Notes: generated from the sequence alone by a model not told the origin. Positions 49,713 through 58,823 are shown, counted from the stretch's first letter. The stretch: DNA of 61,150 nucleotides from JAWXCM01 sp034408745 (GCA_034408745.1 JAWXCM010000097.1:1-61150); one strand, 5' to 3'. Translations and numbers: made by a program.

Positions 49713-50474
49713 CTACAGATTCAGCCGCTCACGTAGTTCCTTCACTCTGTCACGTGACACTGTCAGTTCCGTCCTTTTGGGGTCGTCGAGCCGCACCAGG
49801 ACTTTGCCACCAAACCAGTTGTGCATTTCCGCTATATGGTCCAGATTGATCAGGGTCGACCGGTGAATTCGCAGAAATTTGGCCGGGTCCAGCTTCGCTT
49901 CCAGCTCCACAATGCTGCCATCGACGCAGAATTCCCTGGCGGGGGTCGACGCGAATGTAAGCTTGTCCTTCGCATAGAAGTGCGTTACCTGACGCAAGTC
50001 GACAAATTCGATCCGCTCCCCCGTCCGCGACGGCAGTCGCGACGGGTAAACCGGGCGGGGGTCCAGCACGGATGTCAGCTTCCGAAGCAGTTCCTGGACA
50101 TCTGGCTTCGTTTCGCCACCCGAGCGCATCCGCTCCAGCTTGCCCAGCGCCCGCTCCAGCTTCGAAGGCTCGACCGGTTTCAGCAGGTAATCGACGGAGT
50201 GCACTTCAAAAGCCCGCAGCGCGTGCTCGTGATACGCCGTAGTGAACACGACCAGAGGATGCGATTCGCCCAGCCGCTGCAACAATTCGAACCCATTTAG
50301 CCCCGGCATCTGGATGTCGAGAAACAGAACGTCCGGCGCCAGCGCCAGTATTTCGCCGGCAGCCGCCACCGGGTCGACATTGCTCCCTGCGATTTCCACC
50401 CGGCCCGTTTCGCCAAGCATCCGGCTCAGACGGCGCAGCGCCAGTTCTTCATCATCCAGCAGGTACGCGCGCAT
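49713..50474 (-). CDS. LytTR-family response regulator
   Basis: A 253-residue regulator. The receiver domain (residues 1 to about 120) has the acidic pocket LLDDEE, the phospho-acceptor in LFLDIQMPG and lysine in YLLKPVEPSKL. The LytTR DNA-binding domain (about 140-250) has VYPSRLPSRTGERIEFVDL, FLRIHRSTLINLDHI, and TVSRDRVKELRERL. Such regulators control envelope and secretion genes through direct-repeat sites. It lies downstream of the histidine kinase gene and overlaps it by 23 bases, so they are a two-component pair. Confidence 0.93.
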   Translation of the reverse strand: MRAYLLDDEELALRRLSRMLGETGRVEIAGSNVDPVAAAGEILALAPDVLFLDIQMPGLNGFELLQRLGESHPLVVFTTAYHEHALRAFEVHSVDYLLKPVEPSKLERALGKLERMRSGGETKPDVQELLRKLTSVLDPRPVYPSRLPSRTGERIEFVDLRQVTHFYAKDKLTFASTPAREFCVDGSIVELEAKLDPAKFLRIHRSTLINLDHIAEMHNWFGGKVLVRLDDPKRTELTVSRDRVKELRERLNL

Positions 50475-51489
50475 ACAGCCTGAACCTCACCATATTGTGC
50501 TCCACTTCCAGCCGCGCCGATGCACCAAAGATGGCCTCCAGCCTCGACTGCAGGAGATCGAGGCCGTGGCCCTGCGGCACGTCATTCAGAGAGAAACCGG
50601 GGCCGTCGTCCCGCACCTCGACACTGCCCTCCCGGACCGTGACCCAAATTGCCCCTCCCTGCATCCGGGGCGACACGGCGTACTTGATGCTGTTCTCCAC
50701 CAGCGTCTGGATCGAAAGCGGCGGCACCTCGGTCTCTCCCAACTCAGCCGCGGCGTCGATCGAGTAGCGCAGGCGGTCACCGAACCGGGTCTTCTCTATC
50801 TCCAGGTAGTCGGCCACTACCTTCAGTTCCTTCGAGAGCGGAACAAGTCCAAGCTGATTCGAATCGAGAGAGAACCGCAGCAGCGACGAGAGGCGTTCAA
50901 TCAGCCGCTCAGCCCGCTCCGGATCCTCGCGAATCAGGCACGACACAGAGTTGAGTGCGTTGAACAGAAAATGCGGGTGAATCCGGCTTTCCAGCGACGA
51001 CAGCCGAGCCTCGGCCGCCAGCTTCTCAGCCCGCTCCCGCCGCAGTTCGCCGGTGCGCAATTCCAGCTCCGTGGCGCGCAGTTGCGAGCGCGCATTCTCA
51101 ACCAGTCCCGATACAATCCCGACAGCCAGCGACACGGGAATGCAGACCCTGAGCGAACTCTTCGCAATCGGCAGCAACTGGGACCACGGCACGCCCAGCA
51201 GCGTCATCGCGAGCGCGGTACCAGCAATGCAACCGACGCTCGCACAGCACACCAGGATGGCCAGCAGCAGCGCCCAGGCAGACCAGGGCCGCTGGCTCTG
51301 CAGGCGCGGCCCCAGCCACATAAGGCTGAAGTGAATCAGGATACCGATGCAGGTGCTGTACGACAGGGAGAACACTGTCGAATTGAGCAATTGCTCCAGT
51401 TCGATGCGCCGCGCGAACATCAGGTACATCAGCGGAACAGAAAGCCCGCCCACCGTGCTGAAGACCAGCGTTCGCTTCCACGTCACCAT
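50452..51489 (-). CDS. LytS/YehU-type sensor histidine kinase
   Basis: A 345-residue membrane kinase with four predicted N-terminal transmembrane segments (for example STCIGILIHFSLMWLG and WALLLAILVCCASVGCIAGT). A coiled-coil segment (ARSQLRATELELRTGELRRE) links to the His_kinase domain with the phospho-acceptor RIHPHFLFNALNSV. A HATPase domain follows (VPPLSIQTLVENSIKYAVSP, DDGPGF, GHGLDLLQSRLEAIFG). No large periplasmic sensor is visible; the signal may be sensed within the membrane or through the TPR/haem protein encoded 3 bases upstream. Confidence 0.92.
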   Translation of the reverse strand: MVTWKRTLVFSTVGGLSVPLMYLMFARRIELEQLLNSTVFSLSYSTCIGILIHFSLMWLGPRLQSQRPWSAWALLLAILVCCASVGCIAGTALAMTLLGVPWSQLLPIAKSSLRVCIPVSLAVGIVSGLVENARSQLRATELELRTGELRRERAEKLAAEARLSSLESRIHPHFLFNALNSVSCLIREDPERAERLIERLSSLLRFSLDSNQLGLVPLSKELKVVADYLEIEKTRFGDRLRYSIDAAAELGETEVPPLSIQTLVENSIKYAVSPRMQGGAIWVTVREGSVEVRDDGPGFSLNDVPQGHGLDLLQSRLEAIFGASARLEVEHNMVRFRLYARVPAG

Positions 51490-51492
51490 TCG

Positions 51493-52164
51493 CTATTTCT
51501 CCGTATGGCAGCCAACGCACCGCGTCTCAGCCACGGCCAGCGGCATCCGAGTCTCCAGCCACTTCGCCGCCCGCTTCGCATAGACCGAACCGGGGAGTTC
51601 CTTCTGAACACGCTCAAACATCGCGGCAGCCTTCTCATTCTCTCCCGTCCGGCTGTACGCGTCGGCGAGTCCGAACAGCAATTCGCCCTTAGGGTGCGTG
51701 CCCACACTCGCCCAGCTCGACGCCTGCAGCTCCAGGACATGCTCGTAGTCGGCAACCACGCGGCCCAGCAGCGCTTTCTTCTGGTCGGGTGGAACGAAAT
51801 GCGACACCGCCTGCATCACCGCCGCGCGAGGTACGCGAACCGCAACCTGATCCGGCGCCAGTGCCACCGCCTCGTCCATGTTCTTCAGTCCGGCCATGTA
51901 CATCTCGATGCCCTTCGCCCGGTCGGTTCCCATCAGTTGAGCCGCCTGTGTCATTTGTCCCGAGCCGTACCAGACGCGCGCTTCGGCATGTTTCGGGTCG
52001 GCTGCGAGCACCTTCTCACAATCCTTCATTCCGTCGGCCAACGCAGCCCCGTCCCCGGCGAACCCTGCGAAGAACTTGTTCCGTACCTGGTGATCGAAGC
52101 GCTCAGCGCTGAATACAACCGCGGCCAGTGCGGCGGTCATGAGAATAACGTTTCTTGCGAGCAT
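51493..52164 (-). CDS. Exported TPR protein ending in a single CxxCH haem motif
   Basis: A 223-residue protein starting at 52164, where GGAGGAG lies 5 bases upstream. The signal peptide (VILMTAALAAVVFSAE) leads to about four TPR-like helix pairs, including DCEKVLAADPKHAEARVWYG, MKNMDEAVALAPDQVAVRV-like and LLFGLADAYSRTGENEKAAA. The extreme C-terminus carries CVGCHTEK, a c-type haem-binding motif, directly after an amphipathic helix. One haem at the end of a TPR scaffold suggests a periplasmic redox or gas sensor or an electron donor. Being 3 bases ahead of the kinase, it may be its sensory input (inference). Confidence 0.82.
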   Translation of the reverse strand: MLARNVILMTAALAAVVFSAERFDHQVRNKFFAGFAGDGAALADGMKDCEKVLAADPKHAEARVWYGSGQMTQAAQLMGTDRAKGIEMYMAGLKNMDEAVALAPDQVAVRVPRAAVMQAVSHFVPPDQKKALLGRVVADYEHVLELQASSWASVGTHPKGELLFGLADAYSRTGENEKAAAMFERVQKELPGSVYAKRAAKWLETRMPLAVAETRCVGCHTEK

Positions 52165-52284
52165 GTTGGCTCCTCCGAACACGAGTTTGCGGCCGGAGGG
52201 CCCTGCTACGCCGCTGCTTTCCGACGAACCGTGGAGATTTCCCGACGAGCCGTCAGAAAACGCGATTCTGCCGTGCCCATCGGT

Positions 52285-52905
52285 TCAGGAGCGCCTGAGC
52301 ATACCCCGCAAATAACGCATGACGGTATCGGCGATCAGTTCATGCCCTTCGGCTGTCGGATGAATCCCGTCTCGCTGCATCAGCCCCTGACGAGTCGCGA
52401 TCTGGTCTCGAATGGAACTCATCAGAAACGGAATCAGCGGCACTTTGTATTTCGCCGACAGATCCGTGTACATCGCCTCAAAGGACTTGATGTAATCCGG
52501 GCCATAATTCGGCGGCAGCGTCATCCCCGCAAGCAGCACCTTCGAGCCCACCTTTTGCGCGCGCAGAATCATTTGCTCCATGTTGGCTTTCGACCTTGCG
52601 ACTGGAATCCCGCGCAGCCCGTCGTTACCGCCGAGTTCGATAACCAGCACCGCCGGTTTGAAGGAAAGGGCATGGTTGATCCTGCCCAGGCCGCCCGTGG
52701 TCGTATCGCCGCTTACCCCGAGATTCACCACCCGATATCGCGATCCGTCTTTGTCCAGCCGGCGCTGCACCGCATCGGGAAAGCTCTTACCCTGTGCGAC
52801 ACCATACCCTTCAGACAGGCTGTCGCCCAAAAACACGATTGTGGGCCGAACGTCCTGAGTCTGAGCTGCCAGCAGCCACGTCAGAAGATAGAGAAACATC
52901 TGCAT
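52285..52905 (-). CDS. tesA: Arylesterase/lysophospholipase of the TesA SGNH family
   Basis: A 206-residue exported SGNH hydrolase (acyl-CoA thioesterase I/protease I/lysophospholipase L1). The signal sequence is FLYLLTWLLAAQT. Catalytic Ser is in VFLGDSLSEGYG, block II glycine in VVNLGVSGDTTTGGL, block III in VIELGGNDGLRGIP and the Asp/His pair in QRDGIHPTAEGHELIA. The start codon at 52905 overlaps that of the divergent ABC-transporter gene. This divergent tesA/ybbA/ybbP arrangement is the same as in Escherichia coli, which strengthens all three calls. Confidence 0.92.
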   Translation of the reverse strand: MQMFLYLLTWLLAAQTQDVRPTIVFLGDSLSEGYGVAQGKSFPDAVQRRLDKDGSRYRVVNLGVSGDTTTGGLGRINHALSFKPAVLVIELGGNDGLRGIPVARSKANMEQMILRAQKVGSKVLLAGMTLPPNYGPDYIKSFEAMYTDLSAKYKVPLIPFLMSSIRDQIATRQGLMQRDGIHPTAEGHELIADTVMRYLRGMLRRS

Positions 52906-53578
52906 GATTGACGTACAGGGCCTCACCAAAGTTATAGAAACCGGAACGCACCGGGTCGAGATCCTGCGTGGGATCGACCTGTTCGTCCCCAAAGGACAGT
53001 TTCTCGCGATCACCGGAGCATCCGGAAGTGGCAAGAGCACGCTGCTGGGACTGATGGCGGGGCTCGATAATCCGACAGCCGGCTCCATCAAACTGGACGG
53101 CGAAGAAATCGCCGGATTGTCGGAAGACAAGCTCGCCGTCGTACGAGGCCGAAAGCTTGGGTTCGTTTTTCAGAATTACCAGCTCATCCCGACCCTCACC
53201 GCCGAAGAGAACGTCCTTCTCCCCTGGGAGCTGACGGGCGGTGACGGCGCAGGACGTGAACGCGCTCGCCAGCTACTGGCCGACGTCGGCCTCGGCGAGC
53301 GCATGGATCACTATCCCGTCCAGCTCTCCGGCGGCGAACAGCAGCGAGTGGCGGTTGCCCGAGCCTTTATGGTGCGCCCACCCATCCTTCTCGCCGATGA
53401 GCCCACCGGCAACCTCGATTCGGTGAACGGCCGTCACATTCTGGAGCTGCTGCTCGGCATGAACGTCCGGGAAGGCACAACGCTGGTGCTGGTGACGCAC
53501 GATCCACAGCTCGCCGAGCGCGCGCAGCGTCGGATCGTGATCGAGGATGGCCGCATGGTGGCGGACGTGGCCGCATGA
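52904..53578 (+). CDS. ybbA: ABC transporter ATP-binding protein YbbA
   Basis: A 224-residue ATPase of the MacB/LolD-like class. It has Walker A GASGSGKST, the Q-loop in FVFQNYQLIPTLTAEENVLL, signature LSGGEQQRVAVARA and Walker B ILLADEPTGNLD, followed by LVTHD. It pairs with the permease that follows (4-base overlap). In Escherichia coli, YbbA-YbbP form an envelope ABC system linked to lipid or lipoprotein homeostasis, with TesA as the divergent neighbour. The start codon overlaps that of tesA. Confidence 0.93.
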   Translation: MIDVQGLTKVIETGTHRVEILRGIDLFVPKGQFLAITGASGSGKSTLLGLMAGLDNPTAGSIKLDGEEIAGLSEDKLAVVRGRKLGFVFQNYQLIPTLTAEENVLLPWELTGGDGAGRERARQLLADVGLGERMDHYPVQLSGGEQQRVAVARAFMVRPPILLADEPTGNLDSVNGRHILELLLGMNVREGTTLVLVTHDPQLAERAQRRIVIEDGRMVADVAA

Positions 53579-56118
53579 CCGGAACCGCGGTCAAGATCGC
53601 CTGGCGCGACCTTCGCGCCTCGTGGAGCAAATTCCTTTTCGTCATTCTCGCCGTAGCCGCCGGCGTCGGCGCACTCACCGGTGTGCGCGGCTTCACCGAG
53701 TCGTTCCGCGGCATGCTTACGCGCGAGGCCCGGACCCTGATGGCAGCCGACGTGTTCGTGCGCATCTTCTCGGCGCCCAGCCCGGAGCAGGAAGCGCTTT
53801 TGCAGGCCATGGCGCAGCGGGGCATCGTCATGACGCGCATCACGGAGACGCTGACGATGGTCGCGTCGGACCCGGTGCCGGAACCCGCGCTGGTCACCGT
53901 CAAGGCGCTCGACCCCACGCTTTATCCGCTCTACGGCGAGGTGACGCTGTCGCCCGAGATCCCGCTGCGGTCCGCCGTGACTGACAACTCGGTGGTCATC
54001 TCAGACGATCTGAAGCAGCGACTGCGCGTTGAGGTTGGGCAGAACGTCCGCGTAGGCGGCCAGCCGTTCCGCGTGGCCGGAATTCTGGTGAAGGAACCCG
54101 ACCGCATGTCGGGCAGCTTTAGCGTCGGGCCACGGCTGATGATCACACGCGGCGGACTGGAGCGGACCGGCCTGATCGGCATCGGCAGCCGAGCCTCGCA
54201 GCGCATCCTCTTCCGCCTCACCGGCGATTACCACCCGGTGGAAGCTGAGCTGAAGAAGGCGTTCCCTGAAGGCCTCATCGTCAACTATAAAGAGCTGAAC
54301 CCGAACGTGCAGCTCGGGCTGCAACGCGCCACTTCGTTCCTCAGCCTGGTGAGCCTGATCGCACTCATCGTCGGTGCGATCGGCGTCGCCACCGCCATGC
54401 ATGCGCACCTGCAGACGCGCATGGATTCGATTGCGGTGATGAAGTCGGTTGGCGGCAAGTCGGGGCAGATCCTGCGCATCTATCTGGCACAGACCATCAT
54501 GCTGGGGCTGGCCGGAGGGGTGGTCGGCGTGGTGTTTGGCATTGCCGTGCAGGGCGTCTTCCCTGCCCTTCTGGAGAAGTTTCTGCAGGTGAAGCCGGAG
54601 GTGGTGTTCACTCCGGCGTCCGCACTTCAGGGTATGGCGCTGGGGCTGCTGACCACGGTCCTGTTCACGCTGCCGCCGCTGCTTGGGATTCGGGAGATCC
54701 GACCCTCGCTGATCCTGCGCCGCGATATGACCGAAGTCCGTGCGCCGCTGCTGGTGCGGCTGCGCAAGAGCGCCTCCGCTCTCGGCATGGGCTTGCTGAT
54801 GTGCCTGGCACTGGCTGTTGTGGCGGCATCGCTGGTCACGGGCTCGCCCCAGGAAGCCGCGCGAATCGGTGGAATTTTCGTTGCCGGCCTGGTGGTCAGC
54901 CTGATTGTGCTGACGGCGACAGGATCGCTGCTCCTCGCCGGTCTCAAGCTGTTCGCCGCGCGTACCAAGGGTCTGCCGACCACCGCTCGCCACGCCATCG
55001 CGAACCTGCACCGGCCCGGCTCGCAGTCTCGGGCCGTGCTCACCGCGCTCGGCGTCGGCGTCATGTTCACGCTGACCGTGTACCTGGTGCAGCGAAGCGT
55101 GCTCGATGAGATTCGCCGAACCGCGCCTCCGGGCATGTCCAACGTGTTCTTTCTCGACATCACGCCCGACCAGAAGGACGAACTGGCCGCGGTCGTTCAA
55201 AAGTGGCCAGGCGTGTTGCGCGAGCCCGAGGTGATCTCGACTGTTTCCTGCCGTCTGGTCGCGGTCAACGGAATACCCGTCGAACAGCTTCCCACCTCGG
55301 GCGGGATGCGCCGGTTCCGCATGGCCCGGACCATCAGTTCCGAAGCCACAATCCCCGCCGGGGTCAACATCGTGCGAGGCGCGTGGTGGACCAATGCAGC
55401 CGAGCCGCAAATCTCCATCGGTCAAAATGCCGCCAGGGTCCTGAAGGTCGAGCCCGGCGGGACGATGACGTGGGATGCGTTCGGCAAACGAATCACCGCC
55501 AAAGTCGCCGCAATCCACCGTGCGGACGAGCAGCGCCTCCGAGGCATGGTCGAGTTCTACATGACCCCCGGCGCGCTGGAAGATATGCCGTCTGTCTACT
55601 ACGCCGGAGCGCGTATCAAGCCCGAAGCAGTCGGCGGCTTGCAGCGCGTTCTGTATGAGAAGTTCCCGACAGTGACCGTGATCAACGTGGCCGAGATCCT
55701 CGACCGCGTGCAGGAAGTAGTAGATCAGGTCGCTCTGGTGATTCGTTTCATTTCCGCCTTTGCGATTCTGGCCGGAGCCATCATCCTCGCCTCCAGCGTC
55801 GCCGGAACTCGCTTCCGACGCGTGCGGGAAATGGCGATCTTCAAGGCGCTCGGCGCAACCCGCCAGCGCATTGCGGCGATGTTCTCAGCCGAGTTCCTGA
55901 TCCTCGGCACCGTCGCAGGTCTGATGGGCAGTCTGCTGGCGACCGCCTTCACATGGCTGGTCCTGAAGAGATTCTTTGAAGAGACCCCCTTCCGGGTCGA
56001 CTTCGCGGCTGTCGGCGTCAGCATCCTGCTGACAGCGGTAATCGCGGCGATCTCGGGCTGGCTGGCAATATTCCGGGTGTTAGAGCAGAAACCGCTGGAG
56101 GTACTGAGGGGCGAGTGA
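53575..56118 (+). CDS. ybbP: FtsX-like permease YbbP
   Basis: An 847-residue inner-membrane permease with large periplasmic domains. It has an N-terminal amphipathic/TM region (KIAWRDLRASWSKFLFVILA) and a periplasmic domain (residues about 40-250). A transmembrane block follows (LVSLIALIVGAIGVATAMHA), then FtsX-type repeats (residues about 260-430), a second periplasmic region and a C-terminal FtsX block (FISAFAILAGAIILASSVAG, REMAIFKALGATRQRIAAMF). This duplicated layout is that of YbbP/DUF214 permeases. It ends at a hairpin shared with the convergent adaptor gene. Confidence 0.92.
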   Translation: MTGTAVKIAWRDLRASWSKFLFVILAVAAGVGALTGVRGFTESFRGMLTREARTLMAADVFVRIFSAPSPEQEALLQAMAQRGIVMTRITETLTMVASDPVPEPALVTVKALDPTLYPLYGEVTLSPEIPLRSAVTDNSVVISDDLKQRLRVEVGQNVRVGGQPFRVAGILVKEPDRMSGSFSVGPRLMITRGGLERTGLIGIGSRASQRILFRLTGDYHPVEAELKKAFPEGLIVNYKELNPNVQLGLQRATSFLSLVSLIALIVGAIGVATAMHAHLQTRMDSIAVMKSVGGKSGQILRIYLAQTIMLGLAGGVVGVVFGIAVQGVFPALLEKFLQVKPEVVFTPASALQGMALGLLTTVLFTLPPLLGIREIRPSLILRRDMTEVRAPLLVRLRKSASALGMGLLMCLALAVVAASLVTGSPQEAARIGGIFVAGLVVSLIVLTATGSLLLAGLKLFAARTKGLPTTARHAIANLHRPGSQSRAVLTALGVGVMFTLTVYLVQRSVLDEIRRTAPPGMSNVFFLDITPDQKDELAAVVQKWPGVLREPEVISTVSCRLVAVNGIPVEQLPTSGGMRRFRMARTISSEATIPAGVNIVRGAWWTNAAEPQISIGQNAARVLKVEPGGTMTWDAFGKRITAKVAAIHRADEQRLRGMVEFYMTPGALEDMPSVYYAGARIKPEAVGGLQRVLYEKFPTVTVINVAEILDRVQEVVDQVALVIRFISAFAILAGAIILASSVAGTRFRRVREMAIFKALGATRQRIAAMFSAEFLILGTVAGLMGSLLATAFTWLVLKRFFEETPFRVDFAAVGVSILLTAVIAAISGWLAIFRVLEQKPLEVLRGE

Positions 56119-56128
56119 TTCGCCCCTC
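56106..56128. terminator. Bidirectional hairpin between convergent ybbP and adaptor genes
   Basis: GAGGGGCGA (56106-56114) and its exact complement (56120-56128) surround a 5-base loop that includes the ybbP stop codon. A perfect 9-base-pair, GC-rich stem between convergent genes is the usual position of a two-way terminator. No clear T-run is present. Confidence 0.6.
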
Positions 56129-56140
56129 GGCGTGAATGGA

Positions 56141-57460
56141 CTAGTTGTTGATCCGAACCACTTCGCCCGGCTTGATGCCGTTGGCGACCGCCACCTGTAA
56201 GGAATTGCGAAGACCCGTCGAGATGGCGCGGCGTTCCCAGTTCTCGCCGATCTGAACCTGCACGTACTCCTTGCCGTTATCTTCGATAATCGCGGCGATC
56301 GGAATGATGGTCTGGTTCTGGGCAATTCCCACGGTCACATCGGCACCGGCCGAGAGATCGGGAATCAGCCGGGGGTCGGAGCCCTCAATGGTCAGACGAA
56401 TCGGAACGTTGCGGACGAAGTAGCTGTTGCGGTAGCCGCCGTTGGCCAGCGCGCCGATGCTGTGTACCGAGCCCGCGAACTGCAGGCCGGTGAAAGCGTC
56501 CAGCTTGATATTGGCAGTCTGGCCGATGCGGAAGTCACTGCTCTCCGCCTGATTGACCTGGCCTTCCACCTGCATTTTCTTCGTGTTCACGATCTTCAGG
56601 AAAGGCTGGCCCGGCGACAGGCGGTCGCCAACCTGCACCTGACCCATTTCACTGCCGCGCCAGATCTGCTGCATGACAACCAGTCCGTCCATAGCCGCAT
56701 GGACTGTAAAGGCCGTAGTGTCGCGCTTGTGGCGGTCGCGGTGGCGGGTGTGGCGAAGCAGCGTCAGATCCAGGATCTTGATCTCAGCCGCCTGGGATTT
56801 CTTCTTCTCCGGAACGTCGCCCTGCAGTTCTTTGTATCTTGCATCCGTCTCGTCGACGGTCAGCTTCAGGAGCTGGCGCTGAATATCGGTCTGCGTTTCC
56901 GAACCCTTGTAATCGAGGGTGGCCTTGTCCATCGACGCCTTTGCGATTCGAAGGCTCTGGTTCAAATTCTCCAGTTCGATCGAGTGCTCGGCCTTGCGCT
57001 TGCGAATGTCGGCCTGTGCCGTTTCGATGGTGTCGTTCAGGTCGTCGATGTGATCCAGAATGCTCTGCGCGTCGATTCGCGCCACCAGGTGGCCCTTCTT
57101 AACCCACGAACCTGGCGTAGCCAACTCCATCAGGATCATTTCCCGATTCGCATCGGGACCGCGCATCATAGGCGCAGTCACATTCAGGTAGTCGGTTGCC
57201 GCGGTCTGCCCGGTGACCCGGATCGTGTGCTGCAGGTTGCCAGTGATCGCCGAGGCGGTCTTAATCACAACGGGCGCACCGGCAGTCTGTTTGACAGGCT
57301 CCTTCCGGGTCGCCATATAAATTCCGGCGGCTGCCACCACGGCCAGCAAAAGCAGCCAAAGCAGCCATTTCCTCGACTTTTCCTGGGGTGGAGGCGCCGG
57401 GACAGCAACGGGCTTTAGCTTTGGATCCGGTACCGTAAGGGGCGTATGGGCTGGGGACAT
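56141..57460 (-). CDS. HlyD/MacA-like periplasmic adaptor protein
   Basis: A 439-residue membrane-fusion protein. A Pro-rich N-terminal leader is followed by one TM segment (WLLWLLLLAVVAAAGIYMAT). The biotinyl-lipoyl-like domain (SWVKKGHLVARIDAQ) and a long coiled-coil hairpin (residues about 135-230; DHIDDLNDTIETAQADIRKR) lead to a beta-barrel domain (TANIKLDAFTGLQFAGSVHS) and an end domain with an IIPIAAIIEDNGKEYVQVQI strand. It would couple an inner-membrane exporter to an outer-membrane channel. It is convergent with ybbP rather than in its operon. The start at 57460 is used because GAGG lies about 8 bases upstream. Confidence 0.85.
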   Translation of the reverse strand: MSPAHTPLTVPDPKLKPVAVPAPPPQEKSRKWLLWLLLLAVVAAAGIYMATRKEPVKQTAGAPVVIKTASAITGNLQHTIRVTGQTAATDYLNVTAPMMRGPDANREMILMELATPGSWVKKGHLVARIDAQSILDHIDDLNDTIETAQADIRKRKAEHSIELENLNQSLRIAKASMDKATLDYKGSETQTDIQRQLLKLTVDETDARYKELQGDVPEKKKSQAAEIKILDLTLLRHTRHRDRHKRDTTAFTVHAAMDGLVVMQQIWRGSEMGQVQVGDRLSPGQPFLKIVNTKKMQVEGQVNQAESSDFRIGQTANIKLDAFTGLQFAGSVHSIGALANGGYRNSYFVRNVPIRLTIEGSDPRLIPDLSAGADVTVGIAQNQTIIPIAAIIEDNGKEYVQVQIGENWERRAISTGLRNSLQVAVANGIKPGEVVRINN

Positions 57461-57532
57461 TCTTCGGGCCTCTGTTTTCACACGAACAACTGGTAGAGAT
57501 GGCGCTGTTGGTCGTGGAAGGGTTACTGTCCT

Positions 57533-57544
57533 TCAGTATACTGA
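57533..57544. promoter_or_regulatory. 12-base perfect palindrome between adaptor and MFS genes
   Basis: TCAGTATACTGA sits in the 115-base spacer between the divergent adaptor and transporter genes, about 30 bases before the transporter start. It is a plausible operator for a dimeric regulator such as PadR or GntR type. The regulator is not in the window. Confidence 0.4.
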
Positions 57545-57575
57545 GGAATCTTCGATTTGGCAGGGGACCCGTGAG

Positions 57576-58823
57576 TTGATTATTTCCGACCTAACGGCGG
57601 TCGACGAAAAAACAGCCGAAAGGCGGCGGCGGCGAGCCCTGATCGCCTCCATGCTCGGCTTCGCGCTCGACGCCATGGATGTGCTGCTCTACGTGTTCGC
57701 GCTCCAAACCCTGCGCGCCGAGTTCGGCATGACGAATGCGCAGGCCGGCCTGGTCAGTTCCGTCACTCTGATTACTTCCGCGCTCGGAGGCATTGGGACC
57801 GGGATCCTGTCCGACCGCTTCGGCCGAAAACGCCTGCTGATCGCTACTATTCTCCTGTACTCACTCGCTTCGGCGGGTACTGCGCTGTCTCATTCCTTCT
57901 GGGAACTTGTGTTCTGGCGCGGAATGGTAGGAATCGGCCTCGGCGGGGAATGGTCGGCCGGCGCGACTCTGGTCGCCGAATCATTCCCCGCGGCACGGCG
58001 CCAGCGAGCCATCTCCATCATGCAGTCTGGCTGGTCCATTGGATACATGATGGCCGCCGTGGTAAGTGGGTTCGTTTTGCCTCGGTTCGGCTGGCGAGTG
58101 CTGTTCCTGGTCGGCCTGGCACCGGCGCTCCTAACCATCTTTGTGCGAAATGGCGTCGAGGAGCCCGTGGTCTGGCAGCAGCAGCGCAAAGAAAAACGCG
58201 GCGGGGACTTTTGGGCGATCTTCCGTCCGCCGCTGGGCGCGATCACCTTCCGCGCCACCGCGCTTGCCTCGGCCGCGCTGCTCGGATACTGGGGCCTGTT
58301 CACGTGGGTTCCCGGATTTCTGTCGGCTCCCGTCTCGGCAGGCGGAGCCGGGGTCAACATCTTTAGCTCGAGCCTCTGGATTTTCGTGATGCAGGCGGGC
58401 GGGTTCGCCGGATACATCAGCTTCGGCTTTCTCTGCGAGCGCTTTGGACGCAAGCAGGTGTTTACGGCATACGTGGTGTCGGCGGCCATTCTGACTCTGC
58501 TGTACGGCAGTCTTCCAGGCTGGGGCCTCACCGGCTGGCTGCTACCACTCGGCCCGCTGGTTGGATTCGCGGGAACTGGATTCTTCAGCCTCTTCGGAGC
58601 GCTTCTGGCCGAGCTTTACCCCACCGAAGTGCGCGGCGCCGGGCAGGGATTTTGCTACAACTTCGGAAGAATGTTGTGCGCGGCTGCTCCGTGGAGCATC
58701 GGAGCGCTGGCCGATTCGTACGGCATTGGTGCGGCTTTAGGCCTGAATTCGGCCTTTTTCCTGCTTGCGGCAGTGTTGATCCGCTTCTTGCCTGAGCACA
58801 AAGACGCATCACTCGCAAATTGA
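57576..58823 (+). CDS. MFS transporter (aromatic acid/shikimate-type symporter)
   Basis: A 415-residue, 12-TM major facilitator. A TTG start is used with an AGGGGAC element 8-9 bases upstream. It has the loop 2-3 signature GILSDRFGRKRLLIATIL, a second-half counterpart CERFGRKQVFTAYVV and GMVGIGLGGEWSAGATLVAES, the motif of sugar/aromatic-acid/shikimate transporters (AAHS/SHS type). The opening MLGFALDAMDVLLYVFAL (acidic residue in TM1) is also typical of that group. The substrate is uncertain; small carboxylic acids are likely. Confidence 0.9.
   Translation: MIISDLTAVDEKTAERRRRRALIASMLGFALDAMDVLLYVFALQTLRAEFGMTNAQAGLVSSVTLITSALGGIGTGILSDRFGRKRLLIATILLYSLASAGTALSHSFWELVFWRGMVGIGLGGEWSAGATLVAESFPAARRQRAISIMQSGWSIGYMMAAVVSGFVLPRFGWRVLFLVGLAPALLTIFVRNGVEEPVVWQQQRKEKRGGDFWAIFRPPLGAITFRATALASAALLGYWGLFTWVPGFLSAPVSAGGAGVNIFSSSLWIFVMQAGGFAGYISFGFLCERFGRKQVFTAYVVSAAILTLLYGSLPGWGLTGWLLPLGPLVGFAGTGFFSLFGALLAELYPTEVRGAGQGFCYNFGRMLCAAAPWSIGALADSYGIGAALGLNSAFFLLAAVLIRFLPEHKDASLAN

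Noticed and set aside
50242..52911. An 889-codon open frame on the + strand
   Set aside because: It runs antisense to the well-supported regulator, kinase, TPR-haem and tesA genes. It has low-complexity Arg/Gln/His-rich sequence with no domain, typical of shadow frames in GC-rich DNA.
54001..55518. A 505-codon open frame on the - strand
   Set aside because: Antisense to ybbP, with Gln/His/Arg-rich composition and no recognisable domain.
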